A stretch of DNA of 64,000 nt from Ceriagrion tenellum (taxonomy: Eukaryota > Arthropoda > Insecta > Odonata > Coenagrionidae). Under the pieces are notes generated by a model. That model was not told the DNA's origin, did no database searches, and saw only the letters and a list, made by a program, of their open reading frames with translations. Every line of letters starts with the position of its first letter. Position 1 is the first letter of the stretch. Both the position numbers and the translations under genes were made by a program. Where the stretch lies: positions 35,728,795 through 35,792,794 of the forward strand of contig OY720633.1 of assembly GCA_963169105.1 (NCBI GenBank), given 5' to 3'. This document shows, piece after piece, positions 11,738-24,900 of this stretch.

Positions 11738-11977
11738 GACAAGTTGTGTTCAATTTTATGCACCCTGTTTGCATGAATACTAATTTTAATCACTTTCATA
11801 AATGATAACTTCATAAATCATGAGCGCATGTCATGAGAGTACATTGTAATTTAAGGCAGCAAAAAGAATAGCTTTTTCACGATGCTCTAGAAAGGTACTC
11901 ATTCATATGAAATTCAATACTATGAAGTGCCGATTTTTCCGGTCCCATCAACTTCGTAATTTCAAGTTTCTACAGTA

Positions 11978-12792
11978 CAAGAGTCTACTGGATTAGTTAG
12001 CTGAGGGATGAAACACAAAAGGAGATGCTTAATTAAGAGAGGTGCTTAAAACACCCTATGACATAATGCAATGTAACTATAACCCATATATGCTGTATTG
12101 ACAGGAATAAAATATTGCAGAACTTAAGTTATAAATTTGCATGAAAAATTACTACATTTTCTTCGGCCAGTAACATCCCTAAATTGTCAGTCATTGGACT
12201 ACATTGATATAAACTTAACTAAAAGTCAACGAATAACACACAACATCTGCTGCAGCAAGCAACATTTGGTTTATCCAACTAGTAATGACAAATACCAAAT
12301 AAATCATTGAAGTACATCGTCATTTCATCTTCATTTGCATTGTTTACAGCATGATAACCAATCTTTCCAAGATAAACATGATGAGAATAAGCCTGATTTT
12401 CTCCCCACATAACCTATATATAAATTTACTTGCAAATGAATCAAGGTATGAAAATCTTCAATATAATACTCAACATATGTTAAATCTAAATCCAATCACC
12501 ACCTTGAGTTTAAATACAAAGAAAAGACAGGCAAAATAGCAAGCCATACAGCATTCTGATCCCCTCTTCATTAAACACTTGAATTTCATATCCCACCAAT
12601 TCCCTAATCCTTCCAACTACTCCAGATCAAGGTTTTATGAATGCACCAACAGGTATCCTTAAAAAGTACAGATGGCAAAGATAATTTTAAAAATTTATAA
12701 GCTCAGGCCAACTTTTGGAGGGTTAAGACTACCCAAAAACAATAATTTCATATAAGATTAAGAAATGGGATGAAAAAGAAAACTATACTCAC
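11978..12792. other. ORP1 intron 7 start, unique sequence
   Basis: AT-rich sequence between the Tigger right end and the exon 7 donor. No repeat or gene recognised. Confidence 0.5.
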
Positions 12793-12912
12793 CTCCATTG
12801 ACCCAAGTGGCTTAATATCCCCTTCCTCTTCATCACTGTCATATAAAACCTGCCCTTGACTGAGGTAGTGGGAGCTAAAAGCTACATGCTCTTGGAAAGC
12901 ATTGATCCATTT
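12793..12912 (-). CDS. OSBPL1A: ORP1 coding exon 7 (PH C-terminal helix and acidic tail)
   Basis: 120 nt, 40 codons. The acceptor is gtttcag|AAATGG and the donor is GAG|GTGAGT. It encodes KWINAFQEHVAFSSHYLSQG, the PH C-terminal helix equivalent to DWLEAIEEHSAYSTHYCSQD, followed by the acidic YDSDEEEGD. It is the last exon I can find. No downstream exon is visible in 1-12792 apart from a doubtful 12-nt candidate, so intron 7 is probably at least 12.7 kb. Confidence 0.9.
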
Positions 12913-15900
12913 CTGAAACATAAGTCATGTAAAATATAATCAAACATAGCAGGAAGATATATGTACAATAGAGGTTGGTTAGTACAAAACACTCTTCAGT
13001 AACTCCTACTCATAGCACTTAGCACATTCACGGGTACCGAGCACACTTAACACGTGTCTACAGAGTAAAGTATATTTTTGACGCCACCATTTTTGCATCC
13101 CCTGAATGAATATGGGACAATACATTCTATTTACAAATGTGAATTTAAGCAGCAAAACTTTGACAAATACATGGGTAAATTCTGCAAATTTGCCACTTTG
13201 CATGACCCTGTATGGAATGAACCACCAACCTGTGGTGACTGTCTGCTGCCAGCTGGTTGGAGCACCACGAGAGATGGTCAACCTGAGGAAGCTGGCAGAC
13301 ATCACCAAGGAAGGAAATAAATAAACAAGACGGACATCGCGATTGTTAATGGAACTTAAGACGCGCCATTTCTTACCTCTGGAATAAAAACGTTTTCATT
13401 GAACTTCGTTAACTTATTCATTTGCGTTCACCAAAGTGGTGACCCCGAAATGAGTGGTAAACCTTTACGTGAGTGCATATCTATCCGGAATAGGAAGACT
13501 ACGCCGGGCATCTTTGGTTTTCACCATGGCTCCAACCGGCGAAGACACAGCGAGCGTAAACTGCGTTACCGTTCATATCCCCGCATTCTGGGCTGAAAAG
13601 CCGGCCCTATGGTTTAAACAAGTAGAAGTGCAGTTCCGTTTAGCTAATATTGTCAATGACGTTACAAAGTTCTTGCACGTGGTTGCTCAGTTGGGCAGCC
13701 AATATTTTGAAAGAGTCGAGGACATCATCATGGATCCCCCCGCGACTGGCCAGAACGAAACTCAAGGCAGCCGTTATCAGCCGGTTTTCATCATCTCCGG
13801 AGCAGCGCATGCGACAGCTATTGGAGCAGGAGCAGTTGGGAGACAGAAGACCATTGGAGTTCCTTCATCACCTTCGATCGCTGGCTGGGGCTTCCATGTC
13901 TGCCGATTTCGTCCGCTCCCTTTGGCTAAGCTGCCTTCCGGCGCATATGCAAACTGTCCTCACCACGCAAGACTCGGCAGATATCAGTGCCGTCGCCGAA
14001 ATGGCAGACAAAGTGGAGGAAGTGTCGCCATGGCCCCACGTTGAAATGGCCTGGTCGAGCATCAGCATGGGAGAGCTTCTTGAACACATAGGAGGACCTG
14101 AGCTGAAAATTCGCGGCATTCTCCACTTCAGGCGACACACCTCAACAATATCGCCCAAGGTCCCACAGTGGCTCGGAAGGCCGTTCAAGCAGAAGCCTCC
14201 GAGACGACTCCCCTCATCCATATGGAATGTGCTAGTACCACACTATGGCCACCGAGAAAAAAAGTGCCACCAACTGTGTTCCTACATCCCGGCAAATGCC
14301 AGGGGATGTCGGTAGATGCGGCCGCCAATGTCTGTCAGTCCGCATGCCGCCTTTTCGTGATGGATACCAACTCAAAATGTCAATTTTTAGTCGACACAGG
14401 GTCCGATCTTTGCGTTTTCCCTCAGTCAAGGACACGAGGACGGCAATTAAAATAGACCTACGAACTATTTGCTGCAAATGTTACCGTCATCGCTACCTAC
14501 GAGTGGTTGGACCTCACTCTGTCCTTCGGTTTGCCACGAGTGTTTACTTGGCGCTTCAAGATCGCCGATGTCTCGAAACCCATCATTGGAGCCAACTTCC
14601 TTTTTGGGCTCCTCTTAGACATGCGCCACTGGCGTTTGATTGATAGCCAAACATCTGCTCACACCAGCGGAATATTCACCAACGGCCCGGGAGTTCGAGT
14701 AAAAACCATCCACATCGGCAGCACTTGCAGGTAACAGCGCCTCTTGGAGCAACACTCGGACATCACACGGCCATCGGGGGCGCCTACTACTCCATTGCAC
14801 TGCACACAGCACCACATTCATACCATCCCCGGCCCCACGGTGTTTTCGAAACCACGTTGCCTGGTGCCGGAAAAACTCGCCGTCACCAAGTGGGAATTCG
14901 ACTCCATTATACGTCTTGGGACAGCGAGGCCATCAGAGAGCAGCTGGTCTTCACCCCTCCACCTTGTCCCTAAAAAGGGTAATCAGTGGTGACCTTGCGG
15001 AGATTACCGCGCATTAAACACACGGACTATTCCTGACCGCTATCCCGTCCCCAACATAGAAGATTTCACCCACAACCTGCTAGGCAAACCTGTTTTTTCA
15101 ATAATAGACCTGGTAAAGGCATATCAGCAAATTCCCGTCCATCCTGAAGATATACCAAAAACAGCAATAACCACCCCTTTTGGTTTGTTAGAATTCCCCT
15201 TCATGTGCTTTGGCTTACGCAATGCTTGGCAGACATATCAGCGTTTCATGGATGAAGTTCTACGCGGTTTAGACTTTTGTTTTGTGTACACAGACAATAT
15301 ACTAGTGGCCTCCGCCACGGAAGAGGAGCATGAAAGGCATTTGAAGGTTGTTTTCTCTCTACGGAGTAAATATGGCGTCGTAGTAAATTCTAGCAAGTGT
15401 GTTTTCGACCGCCCCAGGTCACATTCCTAGGTTTCATAGTCTCAAGCAGTGGAATTGCACCAGTACCAGAGAAGGTGGAAGCGGTGCGCAATTTCTCCAA
15501 ACCGTGAACTGTGAAGGACTTACGCCGTTTCCTCAGTACGATAAACTTTTACAAGCGTTTCATCCCAAATGCTGCCGCTCTCCAAGTGCCTCTGAATGAC
15601 ATTTTGTGCGGACCTCACGTTTGATAACTGCAAGGAAAGCCTCGCTCAAGCAACAGTGTTGAGCCACCCTGATCCGTCATTGCCATTGGCAATTTTTATG
15701 GACGCCTCCAGCACCGCCGTCGGTGCCGTGCTGCAGCAACGTTCGAAGGGCGATTGGCGGCCTCTTGCCTTTTACACAAGGAAGTTATCACCCGCTGAGC
15801 GGAACTATAGTCCCTACGACAGAGAATTATTGGCTGTGTATAGTGCCGTCAAACATTTTCATCATATGATCAAAGGCTGAACCTTCACCATTTTCACTGA

Positions 15901-18900
15901 CCACAAGCCTTTAATGTTCGCTTTTCAGCAAAACGAGGACAAAGGTTCACCACGGCAAATCCGCCATTTAAGTTACATGTTGCAATTTTCTACCGATATC
16001 CGCCATGTGTCAGGGGCCAAAAATGTTGTTGCAGACGCTTGGTCTCGAGTTGCAGCGATCTCCATGCCAGTGAACTACGACGCCTTCGCACGTTCGCAGG
16101 CTACGGACGCCAAACTTTCATCACTCCTGCAGTCCGGATGTGCATTGGACTAATGGAAAATGTGTATTCTAGGATCAGAGCACGAGATTTACTGTGATGT
16201 TTCCACTTCAATCACTCGTCCTTTCCTCACTAAGCCTTTTCGAAAGCTGGCTTTCGACAGCCTCCACCAGTTGGCACACCCAGGGATCAAAGCCTAGGCT
16301 AAACTTGTTACAGAGCGTTTTGTGTGGCTAACAATCCACAAGGATTGCAGGGCATGGGCACGCGCCTGCCTTCCATGCCAGTGCTCAAAAGTGCACCGGC
16401 ACGTTTTGGCACCGATTGGTACCTTCTCCAGCCTGACGGCCCAGTTTTAACACGTCCACTTGGATATAGTTGGGCCGCTGCCACCCTCCACCGACCAGTG
16501 ATACTGCCTCACCTGCGTCGATCACTTTAGCCGGTGGCCAGAGGTACTTCTAATGCCCGACGCAACTGCCAAGACAGTCACAAAGGAGTTTTTCCGAGGA
16601 TGGATCGCCCGCTTTGGTGCACCTTTACGCATCACTACAGATCAGGGCCGGCAGTTTGAATCTTCCCTTTTTCGCAGATTGGCCATTCTGACAGGGACTA
16701 GGCGTGTGCAGTCGGTGGCGTATCACCCCTCTGCCAACGGTATGGTAGAAAGGTTTCACCGACAACTGAAGGCTGCCATTATATGCCGCGAGGACGACCG
16801 TTGGACAGACACCCTTTCAGTTGTACTCTTGGTTATTCGGGCAGCCTGAAAGGAGGACATCCAGGCCACCGCAGCCGAGATGCTTCATGGGGAGCTCCTC
16901 CGCCTACCGGGCAAATTTTTTGTATCTTCTCCCGAGACCGAGAGCGGCGCCACGGATTTCGCGCACCAGTTACAGGGACACATGCGGAACCTGCGCTCAG
17001 TACCAGGCGCACGCCATGGAGAGAGAGCTGTTTTCATCCACCGGGATCTGTCCTTGTCTTCCCATGTTTTCATCCATCACGGCACCCTCAGATCAGGTTT
17101 GCAGCCTCCATACGATGGACCATTTGAAGGCCTCCGCCAGACGCCTGAGCATTACGTTGTCCGAGTGCGAGGCAAAGAAACAACTGTTGCCCTGGAGCGT
17201 CTCAAGCCCGCCTACGTACTTGCCGTTGGAGAAGGCCATCCTCCAGCGCCGCCTGTCCTAACTCAACACACCTCGGAGGACACCACACCATCGGAGCCTC
17301 GATGTACAGCCCATTCAGGGCGCAAGGTACATTTTCCTCACCATTGTGGCATATACAACACCAGATAACCGACCGCCCACCCCCATTTTTTTTCGGTCTC
17401 TTTATCTGTTTTCAGGGGCCCCAAAGTACTAACAGGGGTGGTGTGGCGACTGTCTGCTGCCAGTTGGTTGGAGCGCCACGAGAGAGGGTCGACCTGAGGA
17501 AGCTGGCAGATATCACCAAGGAATGAAATAAATAAACAAGATGGACATCGCGATTTTTAATGGAACTTAAGACGCACCATTTCTTACCTCTGGAATATAA
17601 GGATTTTCATTGAACTTCGTTAGCTTATTCATTTGTGTTCACCAAAAACCTAATGGAAATAGACAATACCTTTCCTAAATAGATAAAATAAATATATACC
17701 ACTTTGGTTTGTATTTTGATACTTACAACAACTTCGCTTATTTGCTTTTTGCTTATTTCCCATGGAGAAGATCACTTAAAAATAACAGCAGACTTCTGAT
17801 AAGCAAATATTACTTTACCATCAAGTGTACTGTCAAGTTTCCAGTATTGTTCAACTCAATTTTAATCTAGGCCATCTCACATTTTACAGGTCTCCTTCTG
17901 CACCCAGAATTTCAACAATTAGTACAATTTTTCATCATCAATATATAGATACTTTTCCAAGTGGCTTCATAATAACATTTAATAATCTTCATAGGACCGA
18001 ACAGATATAAAATCCTTGAATGTTAATTTTCATTATCAATGAATCTGCAAATACTAGAATGAGATTTTGTCTTCTGCCCTCCCAATGGACATTTAATCTA
18101 ATAATTAACAAACAAAAGGGGATAACTTACTAACCCTGTTGAAAATTCCCCATTGATCCCCATTGACAAGAACCTATAAGAACACTGTTTCCCCATTACA
18201 CTTCAATGGGACATGCAATGTCCCTATAGGTCTCCAATGGGATATGCTAAGTCCCTGTAGGTCTTAATTGGGTCCTGCAAAGCCATTATAGGTCTTTAAC
18301 CCTTAAACGCCGAAAGTGCCAATATTGGCCCGCCGTTTGGCGCTTCTCACTGCCGAAAGTGCCAATTTTGGCCCGTTCATTTTGAAGTCCTCTTAACAGT
18401 TTATTATGCTTCCTATTCGAATAAAACTTGGTGTCAATCAACTTGTTCTTCTTATCCCTCGAAATATGAAAGATGAAGCACATTACAACAGAGGGGACGG
18501 ACTAGCAAGAATATGAATACTGGGAAACCCCGAGGGCTGGGAAAAGGGTCTGCCTGCCACCGCGCCCCAACCGCGCTCTATCCTAATCCCTAACCCTCTT
18601 CCGAGGAGGTGCCATAAAATTTGCACGTGCAGAGGAAGACGCTTTCTTATACCGTTATTTTTTTTCGCACCCAGTCTTCGGTGTATGATTTGTCATGAGT
18701 AGTCACTTTCTTCCGAACCTTTGGTCCGTGAATTCTGACAGTGCGTTTCCATCTCTTTTTTTCTTCCCTCTGATACTTGGCAACATTTCGCTAAGTAAAT
18801 ACTTCCATATCTTCCTTATCTTCCTAAACGCATACATTGCAATGACGAATTTTTACTGTATTCCCTGGTGTACTAATTTTTTAGGAATGGCACCTAAGCG

Positions 18901-21900
18901 CAAAATGACTGACGTCGATATCGAGAATGAACTTTTCGTCAACTCAGACTCGGAGGCTTACGAGCCTGAAAGTGCATCTGAGGAAGGAGGGTCAGAGTCA
19001 GAAGACGAAGGTCCTCAGAGATCTAGCTCTTCATCGGGAGCCGAATGGAAATCTCCGGATAGAAAACCCAGGAATATTCCTCACGTCAAACCGTTTTCCG
19101 GCCGAACTCCGGGATTCAATCTTACCGAGAATCCCGGAATACATGCGGATTCGTGGCCTGTGAGTGTTTTTCTTATCTATTTAGCGCAAGTTATTCATTT
19201 CTTGGTGGATGAAACAAATAGATACTACCACCAGTACGTAGACGGAAAGGATGAGAGATCATCTCCCCAGCCTGATGTGACAGAGAGTGAAATGTTCCCT
19301 TTTTTAGCCATAGTATCGCAAATGGGACATGATGTAAGGGATTCTCTCAGAGACTATTGGTCACTTTTGGATCAGTTTCATACTCCATTCTACAGCAATA
19401 CGATGAGGAGAGACAGATTTATTCATATCCTCCGCTTTCTTCATTTCACGGACAACAGTAGCGAACCTAATAGAAACTACGTACAGTACGACAGACTTTG
19501 GAAAATAAGGACTCTACTTGACATGCTCATCGAAAATTACGCTAAGTTTTACTTTCCCTCAGAGCACTTGGCAGTGGACGAAGTTATAGTTTTATTCAAA
19601 GGAAGGGTAGTTTTTTGGCAATATATTTTTTATAAACACATACGCTTTGGAATAAAAATTTACAAATTGTGTGACGAGACCGGATACACGTATGATATGA
19701 AAGTATACATAGGAAAAGATCGACTCGGTGCGGCTACGGAAATGACAGCAACGCATGCCACTGTTCGAGAGCTGACAAGGAGAGTAGAAGGAGTTGGACA
19801 TAAATTGTTCATGGACAATTTTTGCTCTTCCCCATCTCTCTTCAACGATCTCCAGAGGAGGAATATTTACTCATGCGGCACCGTCCGGCCAAATCAAAAG
19901 GGCATGCCACCAGGCTTTGACCGCAAGACGCTCAATAGTGCATGTTTGGTGATCTTCTACCCCTGCCACACACCCTCGTGGTGGCTCGCAGGGTATTACG
20001 TAGACGTAGACGCTAAGAATGAAGCGCGGTGACTTGCGTGTTTCAGTGAGAAATCACTTGACTGCGTTAGCTTGGAAAGACAAACGAGAAGTGTTCATTC
20101 TGACGAATATGCATAGTCCACCAAAGGAAGGGATCTTCTGTAGTGAGCTTGGAAAGGCAAGCAAGCCAGCCATTATCGAAGACTACAATCGACACATGGG
20201 ATATGTGAATAAGGGAGACTGTATGGCTACGACCTATGGTATAAGCCGTCGAACGTGGAAGTGGACGAAGCTCTTCTTTCATCTCCTGAATTTGACAGTG
20301 CTGAAGAGCTGCGTGACCTTGGCCTTATGCGGGGGGAGACAGATGACTCGGAGGCAGTATCGCCTCGCTCTCGTGAGGCAACTGACAGAGAAAGGCACGT
20401 CAGCACTTCCCTTGATAACTACGCAGAGGGGACCAAGCATGAGGGGAACTGAGCTGCGCCGTTTAGAAGCAAGAGAGTGTAAGCATTGGCCAGTGAAGAG
20501 GTCGTGTCCGATGCCGTGTGTGCGTTCAAAAAGGGAAATACATGAGAATGCAAACAAAGTGTAAAATTTGTGATGTTGGACTATGCATTCTTCAATGTTT
20601 TGAGGAATTTCACACGAAATAATAATTCCCTACTTAGATATTTTTAGTTCCATGTAATAGGATACATAAATACAATAACTTTGTATTCACTAACTTCTTT
20701 TACGGTTTATTTTTTCATTTACTTTTTCCCTCTATATCCCTATTGCAATCAGATATTCATTTTTTATTATGGATAAACTTCAAAACGGTTTTTATTTGAA
20801 CAAATTCTGACAAGTAGTTCAAAAGATAGAGGTTTTTTTCCTGAGACACCACAGGAAAACTTTAAAAGGCCAATTTAAATCCGGCAGGGAGGAACTTCAA
20901 GGGGTATTTAAATCCGGCGTTTAAAGGTTAATGGGAGACAAAAACTCCAGCTAAAAAACATTAAATAATTACTATCCGTTGCAAATGCAATCCACCCCAA
21001 TGGCTTGTAATGAGAATAACTTTTATTTGTAGGAATCTCAGGGCACTAAAGATATACATTACACTCTCTCCTCTCTATTACATCATACATTGAGGATCCT
21101 TATGGTAAAATGTTTATTCCATCATAATGATAAAATGTTGATAGTTTAACTAAGAATTTATTTTTTACTGCAAATTGCAAAAGAGGTTTGGCACTACATA
21201 TTCAAAATGAAATGCTTGCTTGGAATTGTGATTGCATACTCACAGCTTTAAAGTGTGCATTAAAAGGAACAAGCAGCCATAACTACAGTCAAAACTGCTT
21301 CAATCCCAACAACAACAATAATAAAGGTGTCCAAACTTGCTCCACAGTGAGGAGCTTATTATGACATCAAATTTTATTATTTTTTTAAAGAGAATAACAA
21401 TTAACTTGAACTTTTTAACCATCTAAACAGTTCATATGGCATAGAAGATAATACATTTTAAAGAACAGGCATATCCAAACAATTACTGATGAGAACATGA
21501 TAAAATTACTTTAAAAATTTTTAGAACTCACCCCACATTATGCTATTCTGATAATCATAATACAGCTTATCAATAAAAAGAACAAATTCAAACTGTAAAA
21601 AATAATACTCATACCTGACGACCAACTTCTGTACCCTCCCCTGAGTCGACAACACTCAGTCGGTGCATTGTTCCATCAGAGAAGCGAAAGGTGAACGAAG
21701 ACGTATCATGAGATTCATCCGGAGGTAGGATAACCCTTGCTCCCGAGTCCAAGCACTTACACCCACGCCGCTTGGACCCAGACCAAGCATCAGCCCGGCT
21801 ACCGTAATACGTGAGGACCCCTCTCTCAAGTACAGCCTGAATGGAAGTAAAAATGGTAGAATAATAAAGGCTGTATAAAAACCTGAAATATTAATCAACG

Positions 21901-24900
21901 AACTAACAGGACACTCCATACTCCCTCAAAGAGTTACTTTCAACAACTATAGTAAACAGAATACATCTCTAAACTCATATATGACTATCACATAAAATGA
22001 ATATCAACAGAGAAAGGAATTTGAAAGGACCAATTAAATTCAACATGTGGGAATTTCTGGCAGAAAAAAACATACTGTTTAACGCAAAATGCTTACTATA
22101 ATTGTTTAGACAATAAGAATTGAAATGGGACAGAGGAGTCAAAATGAAATGTCATTGAAAAGAATAGTGATTATCATTATGGTATCCCAGGTTCATATTG
22201 TAACACTTTTTTAATGGCCACCGTAATACATTCTTCAATAACCAATCTAGAGAAGTTTGATAAATTTATTTCGGGACTTAAAGGTAAGCTGATGATACAG
22301 TAACACTACCTTCTGCACTCTACATCCAAAAACCCTCACTCTCCTCTTTCTTTCTGCTTGTTCATCGCCACAGTCTGCCTCGCCGCTCCCCATTGTTGGG
22401 ATTGTCTATTTTTTATTTATGCTTGGCATTAGATTTTAAACAATGCCCATTTTAATATTTAAAATTTTAAATAACTAAATAATTTAGACTATTATATAAT
22501 TAAAATGTGCAACTTAACCCCTCGAGCTGGAATTTAAATACCCATTCGCTACACCCAGGGTGGTATTTAATTTTCAGCATTTTTTTGTGAGTGCTACAAG
22601 CTATTGAAACCTATTTTTTTAACAAATCAATGAAAATGCATAAAACCTTCTATAAATGATGAATGAAATGTGAACTTTATTTCTTACAATTTTCAATACA
22701 ATTTTCTTTACAGTTTTCTATCATATCTCTCATATTCAGTGAGGCCCTAACTTTATAACATAACTTCATTTGCATAACATTCACATGTCACTTAAAATCT
22801 AATTTTGTACAATATGAAAGTATTTGAAGCATCTTTCAAGGTAGAGACCAATCTTACAGTCTGGGCACCAGAATGTCGTATCAGTCCTTTTGTTGGCCTT
22901 TATTTTACACATTGCACATTTTCTTTGTGGCTTTGACTCTTTACCAGTTACTTTTTGTGGCTTTACTCTTTACAGGTATGTTTTCTATGAAATGCCTTCC
23001 TATCAGACGTTCAGGAGGAGGATGTATTGACGGTCGTCCAGTTCCAATAGGCCCTGGGAGCTGAGGTTTATATTTCATGATAATTTATTTGACTAAACCA
23101 AGCCTAAAAGCTAAATGATTAGTCAGGAAAACTGAACTGTATACTATAAATGCATTGTGTATTGAAACATACAAAATACGTTTGAACAACTTTATGTACC
23201 ATTTTGTTCCCCTTTTCCTTTCAATCAAATAAGGCTGAAGCTTTTGATCTTCCACATCTACTCCTCCCATAGCAACATTATATTCCATCACAAAAGTAGG
23301 CTTTGTGGTCTTCTTTTCTCTCTGTCTTTGTTATGGTCGAGCTGTCGTGAAAGGTGGAAATCAATGAAACCACTTTTCAGTCACTCCACTTCAAAATCAC
23401 AACACCGTCAGATTCGACGGCTGCTAGTTCACCCTTACGCAATTTCTTTTGCTTTATAATATCAGGGACATTTTTCTTATTCAAGTAAGGTAAGGTTGCT
23501 GCCACATTTACAGCATTGTCCCGTAAAATTTTTGCCAAAGCAGGGGAATTATAGTAATTGTCCATCCAGACACAGTACCCTTTGTTGAAAAGCAGTTGCA
23601 TTTGCTTCACACAACTTTAGAAGATTTCAGGTTGTCAGGTATTACAATACTTGGGATGATATCACCACCAGCTCCAGTATAAACAAAAAAATTTCACAAG
23701 TTGAAGATTCACACAACTCAAAAGTTTTTATACCGAATCTTACAAATTTTAGTGGAATGTATTGTCTAAAACCCAATCGGCCCCTCCAAAGAGTCAATGA
23801 TTCGTCTATACAAATATTTTCCCCAGGCAAATAAACAGATTAGAATTTACTGTCTATTACATTCAAAAAATCATAAATTTTGAATAATTTTGGAGGTCCA
23901 GTGAAATATTCTTTAGTTCCATCATCAACAAAGTAAAGAAACTTTGTAATTGTTTTTAATCTATCCTAGCTCATCACCTGTGGGAATATTTGTTTAAATG
24001 AAAGGATTCTGCTGAAGTAGCTCTTCACTGAGGGCTTTTGTACTATTCCCATTAGCATAATAATACCAAAGACGACGTATAACTCCTCTTCAGTCACTGG
24101 TCGCCAATTTTTTAGTCTCGACCGAGGCTTTGGGATGCTCTGTCCTACTTTAGATTCCGCATACCTATTTGTCTCTCGTACAATCATGTCCATCACTTCT
24201 TGACCAAAAAAGAGATGGAAGTAGTCCAATATACCACCTACCGCCTTCTGAGATCCTATTTCTCCAGTAAATTGGATTCTATTTGGGGTGGATTCAGTGT
24301 GAAGTCACTTCCACTCCCATGAATTTGGTGTGCATCTCTCTGCCACCAGTTCATCTTCATTTTCACTTGTGTCACCAAGTGGTATGCACCCTTCTTCTAC
24401 AGCATAATCTATTCCACCTTCTTCATCACTAGAAACACTACATTTGTTGCTGTAATCATCACTTTCATCTAATACTTTCAATATACTTTCACTGCTACCA
24501 TAACTCACACCATGACACCCGGCCATAGCTGATTACATGCGCAACAAATGAAAAACTTATTCCTTTGTATGAGTAGTAAAAAAAATGTTTAGGTGGCAGC
24601 ATCAGTCAAACATGTAGTCCAAGGTATACAGGATGGTCTCAGTAGTACCTAGTGATCAAGAAGTTCAAAAAAACCAGGCCAAAGGGCAACAGTGTTCCAT
24701 TTTGTAGGAGTAGATACAGGATGTACCCGTGTATGTCGAACCACTGACGTGACAACAAAGGAAGGACGTATACATCAAACCTGCCTAACAGGTTAATGAA
24801 TAAACTTTCTTTGAACAAATTCCAAAGATGAAACATGTACTTTTTTCAAGCAAGGTTAATACAGTACAGTCTCCAGAAAAAAATTGGAAACCTAATTTCT

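Larger units (their letters stand above)
1452..11975 (+). mobile_element. pogo/Tigger-like DNA transposon, heavily interrupted
   Basis: The left end reads CAGTAGAAACTCGAAATTAC and the right end, inverted, reads CTGTAGAAACTTGAAATTAC. Both are bordered by TA (1450-1451 and 11976-11977), the Tc1/mariner/pogo target. Between them lies a broken CENP-B/pogo transposase on the plus strand, then a LINE with a nested hAT. Without the LINE and its 12-bp TSD the element is about 4.6 kb, longer than a typical Tigger, so a further insertion in 9990-11600 is likely. It sits in ORP1 intron 7. Confidence 0.8.
13231..17646 (+). mobile_element. Gypsy LTR retrotransposon, mag-like lineage, defective
   Basis: Two 205-bp LTRs (13231-13435 and 17442-17646) are flanked by the 4-bp TSD AACC (13227-13230, 17647-17650). 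A primer-binding site TGGTGACCCCGA begins at 13437. The internal order is Gag, protease, RT, RNase H, integrase on the plus strand. The LTRs differ at several positions and the coding region has many stops and shifts, so the copy is old and inactive. It sits in ORP1 intron 6. Confidence 0.92.
18300..20927 (+). mobile_element. piggyBac transposon, 2,628 bp
   Basis: TTAA target duplication at 18296-18299 and 20928-20931. Terminal repeats are CCCTTAAACGCCG on the left and CCTTTAAACGCCG inverted on the right. The left subterminal region has two direct copies of GCCGAAAGTGCCAATWTTGG, and the right has ATTTAAATCCGGC twice. It carries one transposase gene with an internal 82-bp addition. It sits in ORP1 intron 6. 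Confidence 0.93.

Noticed and set aside
13231..17646. Endogenous retrovirus with an envelope gene
   Set aside because: After integrase only about 80 bp of unassigned sequence precedes the 3' LTR. No envelope is present, so it is a Gypsy retrotransposon.
18695..18892. Extended N-terminus for the piggyBac transposase
   Set aside because: The extra residues are hydrophobic and unlike piggyBac. MAPKRKM at 18893 is the natural start, and upstream openness is probably chance.
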